NCBI GenBank assembly: GCA_947450695.1
Contig: CANFWV010000003.1
Coordinates: 1-64,000 of the forward strand
Direction of reading: 5' to 3'
Length of the DNA: 64,000 nt
DNA from: Comamonadaceae bacterium
Lineage (GTDB): Bacteria > Pseudomonadota > Gammaproteobacteria > Burkholderiales > Burkholderiaceae_C
Shown here: positions 42,445 through 51,386 of the stretch, piece after piece
Numbering within the stretch: the first letter of the stretch is position 1
Layout: each line of letters opens with the position of its first letter
Notes under the pieces: generated by a model
What the model saw: only the letters and a program-made list of their open reading frames with translations
The model's database searches: none
Told to the model about the DNA's origin: nothing
Made by a program: the position numbers and the translations under genes

Positions 42445-43953
42445 TCAGTTCGGCTCTTGCCGCTCAACTTCGGCCACCAGCGGCAGCTTTAACCCCACCG
42501 TGGTGACCTCACCATCGAGCATGCTGCGAACACTCAATTCCGCATAATCCAAGGGCACACGGTCACCGACAACCAACGGCCGTTTGACCACTTTGGCCAG
42601 CCACTGGTCAACACTCAAGTCCGCATCCAAGGGCGCTTTGAGGCTATAAAAATCGCACAGATCGGCCACACTCACATTGGCCTGCAACGTGAAGTCACCG
42701 AAGGTTGCGCGGACACCCGTGCTGTCGTCGTGAGCGGGCAACAAAACACCCATACGGCGGGCAAACCAGCCAATCGTGCTGCCCTGCAAAACCAACGAAG
42801 CCAACACCACTACAAAAGCCACATTGAAGATGATGCGCGCCTCCGGCAAGTTGGCCATGAACGGAAAAATAGCCAGCACAATGGGAACAGCACCTCGCAG
42901 GCCGACCCACGAGATGTAGGCGATTTCCTTGTGAGAAAACCGCAGCGGGTACAGGCAGATGCTCACCGCCAAGGGTCGTGCAACGAACATCAGCACGAAG
43001 GCCACCCCCAATGCTGACCAGATCGTGCCGACAATTTCCGAGGGCGTCACCAGCAACCCCAGCAACACAAACATCAGTGCTTGCGACAACCAGGCATAGC
43101 CGTCAAGGGCGGACAGTGCCGACTTGACGATCTCGGGCACCCGTCTGTTCAGCACAATGCCGAAAAGGTATACCGCTAAAAAGCCGGACCCCTCGATCCA
43201 AGTCGTGAAGGCAAACACCACCAGACCGGCCATGGCCAGCAGCAGCGCAATGACGGAACCGATCTCTTGGATTTTTGGAAGCTTGGGCAGCAACAGCGCA
43301 AAGACCCGACCTAAACCGATGCCAAGAAGTCCGCCCCAGAAAAACTGTTGGAGTAGCGACGATGCAAAGCTCGTGAAGGTCAGATCGCTCGCCGCTCCCG
43401 TCGCTGCGGCGGTGGCCAAACCAATCAAGGTCAAGGTCAAGTAAACCGCCATCGGATCATTCATGCCAGATTCGATTTCCAGCGTTGCGGCAACACGCTC
43501 ATTGAGCTGGACGTCAGACGTTTTGAGCAAGGAAAAAACAGCAGCAGCATCGGTGGAACCTACAACCGCACCCAGTAAAAAAGCGCTGGTCCAGCTGAGG
43601 TTGAGCAAGAAGACGGCAGCGACAGCCGTGAAACCGGCGGTCAGCGCGACGCCCAGTGATGCCAATACCAAGGCGGGCTTCAAGCCGGTCCGAAAAGTCG
43701 GGTAATGAGTTCGCAGCCCACCGTCCAGCAAGATGATGACCAGGGCAATATTCCCCACCCAGAAGCTGAGCCGGTAATCGTCAAAGTCCAAGCCCCCCGG
43801 GCCGTCGACACCCGCAAAAACCCCACTGAGTAAGAAAGCCAACAAAAATGAAAATCCGACCCGTGTTGAAAAAACACCCGCCAGCACACTGACGAAAATC
43901 AATGCGGAAGAGGCGAGCAAAGGCACACTGAGGAAGTCGAGATTCAAAGTCAT
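42445..43953 (-). CDS. Potassium/proton antiporter (CPA1, NhaP2/CvrA type)
   Basis: 502 residues with about twelve hydrophobic helices in the first 390, including the CPA-type AVVGSTDAAAVFSLLK and EIESGMNDPMAVYLTLTL motifs that hold the ion-binding acidic residues. The C-terminal part (from about 410) resembles a TrkA-C/CorC-type cytoplasmic regulatory domain. NhaP2-type antiporters exchange K+ or Na+ for protons and help osmotic and pH balance. It starts 61 bases downstream of the terminator at 44013-44040. Confidence 0.9.
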   Translation of the reverse strand: MTLNLDFLSVPLLASSALIFVSVLAGVFSTRVGFSFLLAFLLSGVFAGVDGPGGLDFDDYRLSFWVGNIALVIILLDGGLRTHYPTFRTGLKPALVLASLGVALTAGFTAVAAVFLLNLSWTSAFLLGAVVGSTDAAAVFSLLKTSDVQLNERVAATLEIESGMNDPMAVYLTLTLIGLATAAATGAASDLTFTSFASSLLQQFFWGGLLGIGLGRVFALLLPKLPKIQEIGSVIALLLAMAGLVVFAFTTWIEGSGFLAVYLFGIVLNRRVPEIVKSALSALDGYAWLSQALMFVLLGLLVTPSEIVGTIWSALGVAFVLMFVARPLAVSICLYPLRFSHKEIAYISWVGLRGAVPIVLAIFPFMANLPEARIIFNVAFVVVLASLVLQGSTIGWFARRMGVLLPAHDDSTGVRATFGDFTLQANVSVADLCDFYSLKAPLDADLSVDQWLAKVVKRPLVVGDRVPLDYAELSVRSMLDGEVTTVGLKLPLVAEVERQEPN

Positions 43954-44012
43954 TTAGCGGTTCATTATCCGAGAAGACTCAAAAGCCTCGAAAAATCATG
44001 CCCCGAATGACC

Positions 44013-44040
44013 AAAAAAAACCACCTCATGGTGGTTTTTT
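44013..44040. terminator. Intrinsic terminator after the LivK-type gene
   Basis: AAAAAACCACC-tcat-GGTGGTTTTTT is a hairpin with flanking A and T runs that can act on either strand. It is placed 13 bases after the stop of the minus-strand receptor gene at 44054 and separates it from the antiporter. Confidence 0.85.
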
Positions 44041-44053
44041 GAGCCCAAAAGAG

Positions 44054-45187
44054 TTAATTAAGAGCGGTCTTCTTGCCATCCCGGTAAACATACAAAGTGA
44101 TGGCCGGATTCTTCAGCTCACCCGTCGGTTCAAAAGCAATGTTGGTCGTCACGCCTTTGAGGTTGGTCTTGATTAACTCCGCGGTGTAGACCTTGGGATC
44201 GGTCGACTTGGCGCGCTTCATGGCATCAACCAACACAAAAGTGGCGTCGTAGGTATAGGGGCTGTAGATCTGGAACTGACCCGGGTACTTAGCGTCATAG
44301 CGCTTTTTCCAAGCGTCGCCGCCTGGCATTTTGGCCAGCGAGGAACCGCCTTCAGCACACACGACGTTGTTGAGTGTTTTAGCGCCTGCAGCCAGCTGGG
44401 CAATCGCGGTGGTGCAAATGCCGTCGCCACCGAAGTATTTGACATTGCTCATACCCAGTTGCTCCATCTGACGCAACATGGGGCCGCCTTGCGGGTCCAT
44501 GCCACCGTAAAAAATCGCGTCAGGTGCCTTGGCCTTGATGGCCGTCAGGATGGCCATGAAGTCGGTAGCCTTGTCGGTAGTGAACTGCTCGTCCACGATT
44601 TGCATGCCCTTTTGCTGGGCCGTCTTTTTAAACACGTCAGCAACGCCTTGACCGTATGCGGTGCGGTCGTCAATGATGGCGACTTTTTTCAGCTTCAGCG
44701 TGTCAGCGGCATAAAAAGCCAAGCCAGCACCGAGAGCATTGTCGTTGGCAATGATGCGGTAAGTGGTCTTGTAGCCGGGCTTGGTCAGGCTCGGGTTGGT
44801 GGCCGCACCGGTGACGTGCGGAATGCCACAGTCGTTGTAAATTTTGGCTGCTGGAATGGTGGTGCCGGAGTTCAGGTGTCCGACAACGCCAGCGACTTTA
44901 GAGTCGCACAGTTTTTGTGCTGCTGCCGTGCCCTGTTTCGGGTCGGCAGCGTCGTCTTCAGCGACGATCTCAAACTTGATCTTTTTGCCGGCAATGACGA
45001 TGTTCTGGGCATTGAGGTCTTCAATGGCCATGCGGACACCGTTTTCGTTGTCTTTGCCGTAATGCGCTTGCCCGCCAGACATGGGCGCAACGTGGCCAAT
45101 TTTGACGACTTGCGTTTCTTGCGCCGCGGCGAATCCAGCGGCTAGGGTCATGACAGCTGCCACGCTCAGTTTGAGTTTCAAGTTCAT
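44054..45187 (-). CDS. Branched-chain amino acid ABC transporter substrate-binding protein (LivK-like)
   Basis: 377 residues. The Sec signal (LKLKLSVAAVMTLAAGFAAAQ) precedes VVKIGHVAPMSGGQAHYGKDNENGVRMAIEDLN, the usual Peripla_BP_6 start; the later CGIPHVTGAATNPSLT and FAAT-like strands match Leu/Ile/Val or amide receptors. The permease and ATPase genes are not in this window, so ligand identity is open. A strong terminator follows it. Confidence 0.93.
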   Translation of the reverse strand: MNLKLKLSVAAVMTLAAGFAAAQETQVVKIGHVAPMSGGQAHYGKDNENGVRMAIEDLNAQNIVIAGKKIKFEIVAEDDAADPKQGTAAAQKLCDSKVAGVVGHLNSGTTIPAAKIYNDCGIPHVTGAATNPSLTKPGYKTTYRIIANDNALGAGLAFYAADTLKLKKVAIIDDRTAYGQGVADVFKKTAQQKGMQIVDEQFTTDKATDFMAILTAIKAKAPDAIFYGGMDPQGGPMLRQMEQLGMSNVKYFGGDGICTTAIAQLAAGAKTLNNVVCAEGGSSLAKMPGGDAWKKRYDAKYPGQFQIYSPYTYDATFVLVDAMKRAKSTDPKVYTAELIKTNLKGVTTNIAFEPTGELKNPAITLYVYRDGKKTALN

Positions 45188-45271
45188 AGTTAGCCCGATG
45201 TGTAGAGAATTTGGACGGTTGAAAAGACTATTTTCCCAACGCTGAAAGATACAGCAATTTTTGAGCCCAAG

Positions 45272-45700
45272 CTATTGGCGCGAGGGAAATTCTGGCTGGT
45301 GCGACGCTGTTTCTTGGGTCACGGCCAGTTTCACCGAGTCCATCACCGTGGCACTGATCTGGGCTCGCAGGGCTGCCGTGAATGACTGCATTTGGGCCTC
45401 GACAACGCGGTCAACGGTTTCCTGCAGACGACTCGCCAGCGACAGCTCAACGCGCAAAAGAATACGCTCCAACATGTCTGGCGTCAGGTCGTTGCTTGCT
45501 TGTTGGGAGGATGCTTTGGGGGCCAGGAGCAAGGCCGACGGCGAGGCGTTGGGTCCATCAGGCCAGCCCTCCAGCAAGTTCACAAACTCGGCGGGCAAAG
45601 CCAGCGGCATCGGCAACGGAGCGGCGACGGGGTCAGGTCGAACCACCTCGGTGAGAGTGGGAACGAAATTCGGCGGAGCGTGGCGTGGCGTCTCGTTCAT
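45272..45700 (-). CDS. Hypothetical protein linked to holC
   Basis: 142 residues. The first 55 are Pro-rich and probably disordered; residues about 70-125 form a helical stretch (TPDMLERILLRVELSLASRLQETVDRVVEAQMQSF), possibly a coiled coil. No signal peptide. The ATG overlaps the holC stop (ATGA), so the two are translated together. Its function is unknown; proximity hints at an assembly with the clamp-loader chi subunit or only at operon sharing. Confidence 0.7.
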   Translation of the reverse strand: MNETPRHAPPNFVPTLTEVVRPDPVAAPLPMPLALPAEFVNLLEGWPDGPNASPSALLLAPKASSQQASNDLTPDMLERILLRVELSLASRLQETVDRVVEAQMQSFTAALRAQISATVMDSVKLAVTQETASHQPEFPSRQ

Positions 45701-46158
45701 GTGTTCTCGGCGGTTCTGCTCAAGTCAGTGCTCAGGTCAAACTTTTTCAAAGCATACCCCCGGTCTTTGTAGTGCTTCCAGCGGTGCCTGGCTGACAGCC
45801 GATCCGCTTCGGCGCTGCCGACCAATTCAATGAAACGCTCGAAGCGCTCGAAGCCCTCCGGCACGCCTTGACCGAGATTGACAAGAACTCCGTGGGGACA
45901 GCCATTAAAAGCTGGATCAGACGGTGAGCTTGCCAGCAGAATGGGCGTGAGCGCCAAAGTGGCGGGGTCAGCATCGCTTCGGCAATGCGGCAAGAACTCC
46001 GTGTTTGAGAACGTCCACAGCATAGGGTCCAGTTGCGCCAACAAACTGGCTTCGGCGGTGACCATGACTTGGGAACCACCACTGCGCGCCTTGCGCAGCA
46101 ACCGACAGCTGTAAGCCAGTTTGTCGCCAACGTTGAAGTGAAATTCCACCTCGGTCAT
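45697..46158 (-). CDS. holC: DNA polymerase III subunit chi
   Basis: 153 residues. The start TEVEFHFNVGDKLAYSCRLLRKAR and the central LDPMLWTFSNTEFLPHC, then PILLASS and VLVNLGQGVPEGFERFERFIELV, are those of HolC. Chi connects the clamp loader to SSB during replication. It overlaps pepA upstream (ATGA) and a small unknown gene downstream (ATGA). The pepA-holC order is common in proteobacteria. Confidence 0.95.
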   Translation of the reverse strand: MTEVEFHFNVGDKLAYSCRLLRKARSGGSQVMVTAEASLLAQLDPMLWTFSNTEFLPHCRSDADPATLALTPILLASSPSDPAFNGCPHGVLVNLGQGVPEGFERFERFIELVGSAEADRLSARHRWKHYKDRGYALKKFDLSTDLSRTAENT

Positions 46159-47657
46159 GCGCTGACAGTTTTGACTCGTTTTTTGGCCGGTGCGTTGACA
46201 GCCACGGTCGTTTTTTCCGCTTGCTCCAGCAAATACGCCACCAACAAGGCCACAGGCCGACCGGTCGACCCTTTGGCTGCGCCACTCTTCCAGGCCGTCC
46301 CCGCAATATCAAGGTGAGCCCAGGCAAACTTGCCAGCGAAACGCTGCAAAAACTTAGCCGCAGTGACAGCGCCACCGGCACGTCCCGCGACGTTGGCAAC
46401 ATCCGCAAAGTTGCTCTTCAAACCATCGGCGTAGTCGTCATCTAGCGGCATGCGCCAGCACAAGTCAAGAGAGCGTTCACCCGCATTGAGCAGGGACTGA
46501 GCCAGTGCATCGTCGCTTGAAAACAAGCCGCTGCGCACGGCGCCAAGCGCCACCACGCAAGCCCCCGTCAGGGTGGCAATATCGACAACAGCGCGTGGCT
46601 TGAAGCGCTCGGCATAGGTCAACGCATCGCACAAGACCAGTCGGCCTTCAGCGTCGGTATTGAGAATTTCAATCGTCTGACCGCTCATGCTGGTGACCAC
46701 ATCACCCGGCTTGATGGCCTTGCCGTCGGGCATGTTCTCGCACGAAGGAATCAATCCAATGACATTGAGTTTGGGCTGCAATTCACCCAGCGCCCGGAAG
46801 GCTCCAAGCACGCTGGCCGCGCCGCACATGTCGAACTTCATTTCGTCCATCTCGGACGCTGGCTTGATGGAAATTCCACCGGTGTCAAAGGTGATGCCCT
46901 TGCCCACCAGCACCACCGGTGCGTCCGCTTTGAGGCCGCCGTCGTAGCGCAGCACAATAAAACGCAATGGTTCTTCAGACCCACGGGCGACAGCCATGAA
47001 GGAGCCCATGCCCAACTTGGCCACTTCTTTGGGACCCAGAATCTCGGCCTTGATGCGCGGCAACTTGGCCAACTCGCGGGCTGCGCCCGCCAGCATGACA
47101 GGCGTCGCGTGATTCGCCGGGCGATTGCCCCACTCCTTGGCCAGTGCAATGCCTTTGACCAAGCCAACGGCTTTTTCAAAGCCTAGTTTGGCATCAGCGG
47201 CACTGGGCACCGCCATCACGGTGCGCTGGAGTTTGGCAGGGGGCACCTTGGATTTGGTGGCGCTGTACACATAGGCGGCATCACCGCAGGCCACTACAGC
47301 GGCCTGCATGTGAGCATCGCCAGCAGCTTTGAGCAGGCTCAGACACAACACCACGCGCTGGGAGTTTCCCCCTTTGAGGGCGCCCATGGCGGCGGTGACA
47401 GCCGTCCGAACGTTTTTAGCGCTCCCCTCACCGACTCCGACCAACAACAATCGGGTGGCCGCAATGCCGGCTGTCCGGTAGGCTTGCAACAGCTTGCCAG
47501 GCTTGCGCTCGAAGTCGCCGCTCTGGGTTGCCGCCTCGACGAGCACCGACAAAGTGTCGTCACCCTCCGCCACATCCAGCGGCACAAGCACCACCAGAGC
47601 GTCACATTTTTCAGTACAAACACGCGCGCGTGTCAGAGTCTTGAGTTCGAAGTCCAT
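46155..47657 (-). CDS. pepA: Leucyl aminopeptidase (M17)
   Basis: 500 residues from ATG 47657; an upstream frame to 47702 overlaps the lptF start and is not chosen. The catalytic part has VLVGKGITFDTGGISIKPA, MKFDMCGAASVLG, and NTDAEGRLVLCDALTY, the signature with metal-binding Asp and Glu residues. It removes N-terminal residues from peptides in the cytoplasm; in some bacteria PepA also binds DNA. It is divergent from lptF across 44 bases. Confidence 0.97.
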   Translation of the reverse strand: MDFELKTLTRARVCTEKCDALVVLVPLDVAEGDDTLSVLVEAATQSGDFERKPGKLLQAYRTAGIAATRLLLVGVGEGSAKNVRTAVTAAMGALKGGNSQRVVLCLSLLKAAGDAHMQAAVVACGDAAYVYSATKSKVPPAKLQRTVMAVPSAADAKLGFEKAVGLVKGIALAKEWGNRPANHATPVMLAGAARELAKLPRIKAEILGPKEVAKLGMGSFMAVARGSEEPLRFIVLRYDGGLKADAPVVLVGKGITFDTGGISIKPASEMDEMKFDMCGAASVLGAFRALGELQPKLNVIGLIPSCENMPDGKAIKPGDVVTSMSGQTIEILNTDAEGRLVLCDALTYAERFKPRAVVDIATLTGACVVALGAVRSGLFSSDDALAQSLLNAGERSLDLCWRMPLDDDYADGLKSNFADVANVAGRAGGAVTAAKFLQRFAGKFAWAHLDIAGTAWKSGAAKGSTGRPVALLVAYLLEQAEKTTVAVNAPAKKRVKTVSA

Positions 47658-47701
47658 AATTGAAGCCCAGCCAGTTACGCAAAAAAGCAAATAGTCGCTC
47701 A

Positions 47702-48823
47702 ATGTTATTCCAATCTTCGATGCGCAAAGAGTTGGCGCGCAGTTTCGGTGCCACCTTGGTGGTGCTGATCACCATCATCATGACCATTGTGCTGATCCGA
47801 ACCCTGGGTCAGGCCGCCCGTGGTTCCATCAGTCCGCAAGACGTTCTGCTCATCATGGCTTATTCGGCGCTCGGCCGACTGCCCATCATTCTCACGCTGT
47901 CGCTGTTCATTGCGATGGTCAGCACGCTGTCGAGGATGTACAAAGACAGTGAGATGGTCGTCTGGTTTGCCAGCGGCCGCGGTTTGATTGTCTTTCTCGG
48001 GCCCTTGTTTCGGTTTGCCTGGCCGGTACTGTTGGTCATCACCCTCGCCTCACTCTTTGTCTGGCCTTGGTCCAACGAACAAACGATGGAGATGCGGCAG
48101 CGCTACGAACAGCGAGGCGACTTGGATCGCATTGCACCGGGAGAGTTTCAGGAGTCTTCCAACGGTAGCCGTGTGTTTTTCATTGATCGCAGTTCCGAGG
48201 GCCGAACGGGGAGCAACAACATCTTTATCTCATCGACAGACAAGGACAAAAGCGCGATCACCACCGCACGAGCGGGTCGGATTGAAGTCATGGGTGAATC
48301 ACAAATGCTGATTCTTGAAAACGGCCAGCGGCTTGAAAACACACTTGGAAATTCGGCCTTAAAAATAAGTGACTTTGAAGAATACGGCGTGCGCACGGGC
48401 AATAGCAGCGTGCTCGGACCTGGTGAACGTGATCTCAGCACCATCTCAACGCGCAACCTGATCAAGTCACCCACTCGGGCCTACTTAGCCGAGCTCGCGT
48501 GGCGGATTGGCTTGGCCTTATCCGCCATCAATTTTGTATTGATAGCGCTGGCGCTGGCGGCCGTTAATCCGCGCGCGGGGCGCAGTAGCAACCTGATCTT
48601 TGTGATGTTCACCTTTGTTGTCTACTCCAATTTGATGAGCATCGGACAGGGCTGGGTGACTCTGGGACTGGTGAGTTTCACGGGGCTGCTGATCATGATG
48701 CATGGCGGCGTGTTCATCGTCAGCATGGCTTGGCTGATAAAACGACACTTGAACTGGAGTCTGAGCGACATGATGCGCAGCCGCGCGCCCCAAATTTCCG
48801 ATGCAACCAAGGTTCAGCCATGA
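47702..48823 (+). CDS. lptF: LPS export ABC transporter permease LptF
   Basis: 373 residues from the ATG at 47702. The start MLFQSSMRKELARSFGATLVVLITIIMTIVLIRTLGQA is the first membrane helix and coupling region of the LptF/YjgP family; two more helices follow around 60-120, a periplasmic beta-jellyroll around 125-265, and three helices at the end. With LptG and LptB it extracts LPS from the inner membrane. Its stop overlaps the lptG ATG (ATGA). Confidence 0.96.
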   Translation: MLFQSSMRKELARSFGATLVVLITIIMTIVLIRTLGQAARGSISPQDVLLIMAYSALGRLPIILTLSLFIAMVSTLSRMYKDSEMVVWFASGRGLIVFLGPLFRFAWPVLLVITLASLFVWPWSNEQTMEMRQRYEQRGDLDRIAPGEFQESSNGSRVFFIDRSSEGRTGSNNIFISSTDKDKSAITTARAGRIEVMGESQMLILENGQRLENTLGNSALKISDFEEYGVRTGNSSVLGPGERDLSTISTRNLIKSPTRAYLAELAWRIGLALSAINFVLIALALAAVNPRAGRSSNLIFVMFTFVVYSNLMSIGQGWVTLGLVSFTGLLIMMHGGVFIVSMAWLIKRHLNWSLSDMMRSRAPQISDATKVQP

Positions 48824-49965
48824 AAACGGTTCGAAAGCTGATTTACCGTGAAGTTCTGACGTCGATTGCGCTAGTGGCCTTGGGATTTTTGTCCCTCTTT
48901 TTCTTTTTTGACCTGGTCGACGAACTTCAAGCCATCGGCAAAAGCAATGGTTTGCCGGGTGAAGGAAATACCTATCTGCTCGGTCATGCGTTGCTGTACG
49001 TGACGCTGCAACTGCCCAACCACCTCTACGAGTTGCTCCCCATCTCGGTGCTGATCGGAACTATTTTCGTGATGGCCAGACTCGCACAAAGCTCTGAGTT
49101 CACCATTTTGCGCACCAGCGGACTGGGTCCGTGGCGCGCGCTGAGGCTGCTGCTCGCGATGGGGAGCATGTTTGTGCTGCTTAGTTTTGCTGTGGGCGAC
49201 TACTTGGCGCCGATGGCCGACCGTGGCGCCCAACTGCTCAAGGCCAAATACCAAGGCCGCATCACCATTGGTCAGACGGGTGCCTGGCTCAAAGAAAAAC
49301 AGACTTACAGCAATTCGGTTGTCAATGTGCGCGCCCTGACCTCAGATAACGAAATGCAAGGCCTGCGCATCTTTGAATTTGACAACAAGGGCCTGGTGAT
49401 ATCCATGACTGAGGCCGCCTCAGCACAGTTCCTGCAAGATAACTCTTGGCTGCTCAAGAAGACCCAACGCACTGATTTTCAAATCAGGCCCAGCCTTGAT
49501 GGTGCCAACAAAGCCGCCGAATCTGCCAACGTGAGCATCAGTCGCGCAGACGAGCAACGCTGGCCAACGGACATCAGTGCTGAGATGGTCTCGGTCGCGC
49601 TGCTCAAGCCAGACCGCATGGCCACCTACGACCTCTTTAATTACGTGCAGCACCTGAAGGCCAACGGGCAGACCGCCCAGCGCTATGAAATCGAATTTTG
49701 GAAAAAGGTTTTTTACCCGCTGAGTTGTCTGGTGATGGTCATGTTGGCCTTGCCTTTTGCCTACCTGCATTTCCGGTCTGGCAGCGTCACCTCCTATGTC
49801 TTTGGCGGCGTCATGATCGGTATCAGTTTTTTCCTGCTGAACAACGTCTTTGGCTACATTGGCAATTTGCAAAATTGGCAACCTTGGCTAGCGGCGGCAA
49901 CCCCTGGACTTTTGTACGGCGCTGTGTCCATGGGCGCTTTTGGCTGGCTGGTACTCCGACGATAA
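48820..49965 (+). CDS. lptG: LPS export ABC transporter permease LptG
   Basis: 381 residues. It has the same plan as LptF: VRKLIYREVLTSIALVALGFLSLFFFFDLVDELQ at the start, two helices, a periplasmic domain about 135-290, and three final helices including PLSCLVMVMLALPFAYLHFRSG. It pairs with LptF in the LPS extractor. The ATG at 48820 overlaps the lptF stop. A 23-base gap leads to the CbiX gene. Confidence 0.96.
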   Translation: MKTVRKLIYREVLTSIALVALGFLSLFFFFDLVDELQAIGKSNGLPGEGNTYLLGHALLYVTLQLPNHLYELLPISVLIGTIFVMARLAQSSEFTILRTSGLGPWRALRLLLAMGSMFVLLSFAVGDYLAPMADRGAQLLKAKYQGRITIGQTGAWLKEKQTYSNSVVNVRALTSDNEMQGLRIFEFDNKGLVISMTEAASAQFLQDNSWLLKKTQRTDFQIRPSLDGANKAAESANVSISRADEQRWPTDISAEMVSVALLKPDRMATYDLFNYVQHLKANGQTAQRYEIEFWKKVFYPLSCLVMVMLALPFAYLHFRSGSVTSYVFGGVMIGISFFLLNNVFGYIGNLQNWQPWLAAATPGLLYGAVSMGAFGWLVLRR

Positions 49966-49988
49966 ATGAAAATACTTTTTTAAAACCA

Positions 49989-50348
49989 ATGAAACCCGCC
50001 ATCATTTTGTTTGCCCACGGCTCCAGAGACCCGCTTTGGAGGTTGCCCATCGAGGCTGTCGCCGCTGAAATTCAGTCACGCGATCAAAGCGTGCAAGTCA
50101 GTTGTGCCTACCTTGAGTTATGTTTGCCCAGTCTGCCGGAGGCCGCCGCGGCATTCATTGCCGCTGGCGTACTGCACATTCGAGTATTTCCACTCTTTTT
50201 GGGTGTTGGTAAACATGCGCGTGAAGACCTACCACTCATCATTGAAGGGATTCGCACAGCCCACCCAGGGCTGCTGTTGGAGTTGCTGCCGACCGCAGGG
50301 GAGTCGCCACAACTCACCGCGCTGATGGCGGATATCGCCTTGAGCTGA
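49989..50348 (+). CDS. cbiX: Short sirohydrochlorin chelatase (CbiX-S type)
   Basis: 119 residues. FAHGSRDPLW with the metal-binding histidine near residue 10, and FPLFLGVGKHAREDLP with a second histidine, match the CbiX family. The length is that of the single-domain CbiX(S) form, which inserts cobalt, nickel or iron into sirohydrochlorin. Its neighbour cysB suggests a link to siroheme for sulfite reduction, but that is only context. Confidence 0.9.
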   Translation: MKPAIILFAHGSRDPLWRLPIEAVAAEIQSRDQSVQVSCAYLELCLPSLPEAAAAFIAAGVLHIRVFPLFLGVGKHAREDLPLIIEGIRTAHPGLLLELLPTAGESPQLTALMADIALS

Positions 50349-50437
50349 ACGTCTTTCTGCCTTAGCTGGCGTCATATCAACGGCATTCTTTAGCGCCAAA
50401 ATGGCATAATGAAATCCCCGATCAGCCTGTATTTGAT

Positions 50438-51382
50438 ATGAACCTCCACCAGTTTCGCTTCGTCCAAGAGGCCGTGCGCCGTAACCTGAATTTGACCGAG
50501 ACCGCGCGCGCCCTGCACACCTCACAACCGGGCGTGTCCAAGGCCATCATTGAGCTGGAAGAAGAGTTGGGTGTTGAAATCTTTGCGCGTCACGGCAAGC
50601 GCCTGAAACGCGTCACGGAGCCGGGCCAGCACGTGTTGAAAAGTATCGAACTGATCATGCGCGAGGTCGGCAACCTGAAGCGCATCGGCGAGCAGTTTTC
50701 AGCCCAAGACAGTGGCACCTTGTCTATTGCCACCACCCACACGCAAGCCCGTTATGTCTTGCCGCAACCGGTGGCCCGATTGCGCGAAGCTTTCCCCAAG
50801 GTCAACGTCAGCCTGCACCAAGGCTCGCCAGACCAAGTGGCCCGCATGCTGATCGACGAGGTCGCCGAAATCGGTATCGCCACGGAGTCACTCGACCATT
50901 ACGACGAACTGATCACCCTGCCCTGCTACGAATGGCAGCACATGCTGGTGATGCCGGCGGATCATCCGCTGGCGCGGCAAACCAGCATCACGCTGGAAGA
51001 ACTGGCAGAGCAGCCGCTGATCACCTACCACCCTTCTTTCACCGGCCGCACCAAAATTGACGAAGCCTTTGCCGCCAAGCGCCTGCAACCGCGCATTGCG
51101 CTCGAAGCGATTGACTCCGACGTGATCAAGACCTATGTACGACTGGGGTTAGGTGTCGGCATCGTGGCTGAAATGGCGTTGAAAGACGATGGCACGAATA
51201 CGGATCTGGTCTCGCTTCCAGCAGGTCAACTCTTTGGCATGAACGTCGCTCGGGTGGCCTTCAAACGCAGCGCCTACCTGCGCAATTTTGTTTACAAGTT
51301 TGCTGAATTGGTGAGCGACAAGCTGACCCGTGAGCAGATCGCCAAGGCCATGTCTGGCCGCCTGAATGACTACGACGTTTGA
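50438..51382 (+). CDS. cysB: LysR-type regulator CysB
   Basis: 314 residues. MNLHQFRFVQEAVRRNLNLTETARALHTSQPGVSKAIIELEEELG is the winged HTH with the CysB-type N-terminus, followed by the long linker and an effector domain with IATTHTQARYVLP and the TYVRLGLGVGIVAEMA segment. CysB activates sulfate assimilation genes with N-acetylserine or O-acetylserine as inducer. It is preceded by a 89-base region with a CATAAT -10-like element. Confidence 0.95.
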   Translation: MNLHQFRFVQEAVRRNLNLTETARALHTSQPGVSKAIIELEEELGVEIFARHGKRLKRVTEPGQHVLKSIELIMREVGNLKRIGEQFSAQDSGTLSIATTHTQARYVLPQPVARLREAFPKVNVSLHQGSPDQVARMLIDEVAEIGIATESLDHYDELITLPCYEWQHMLVMPADHPLARQTSITLEELAEQPLITYHPSFTGRTKIDEAFAAKRLQPRIALEAIDSDVIKTYVRLGLGVGIVAEMALKDDGTNTDLVSLPAGQLFGMNVARVAFKRSAYLRNFVYKFAELVSDKLTREQIAKAMSGRLNDYDV

Positions 51383-51386
51383 CCCC

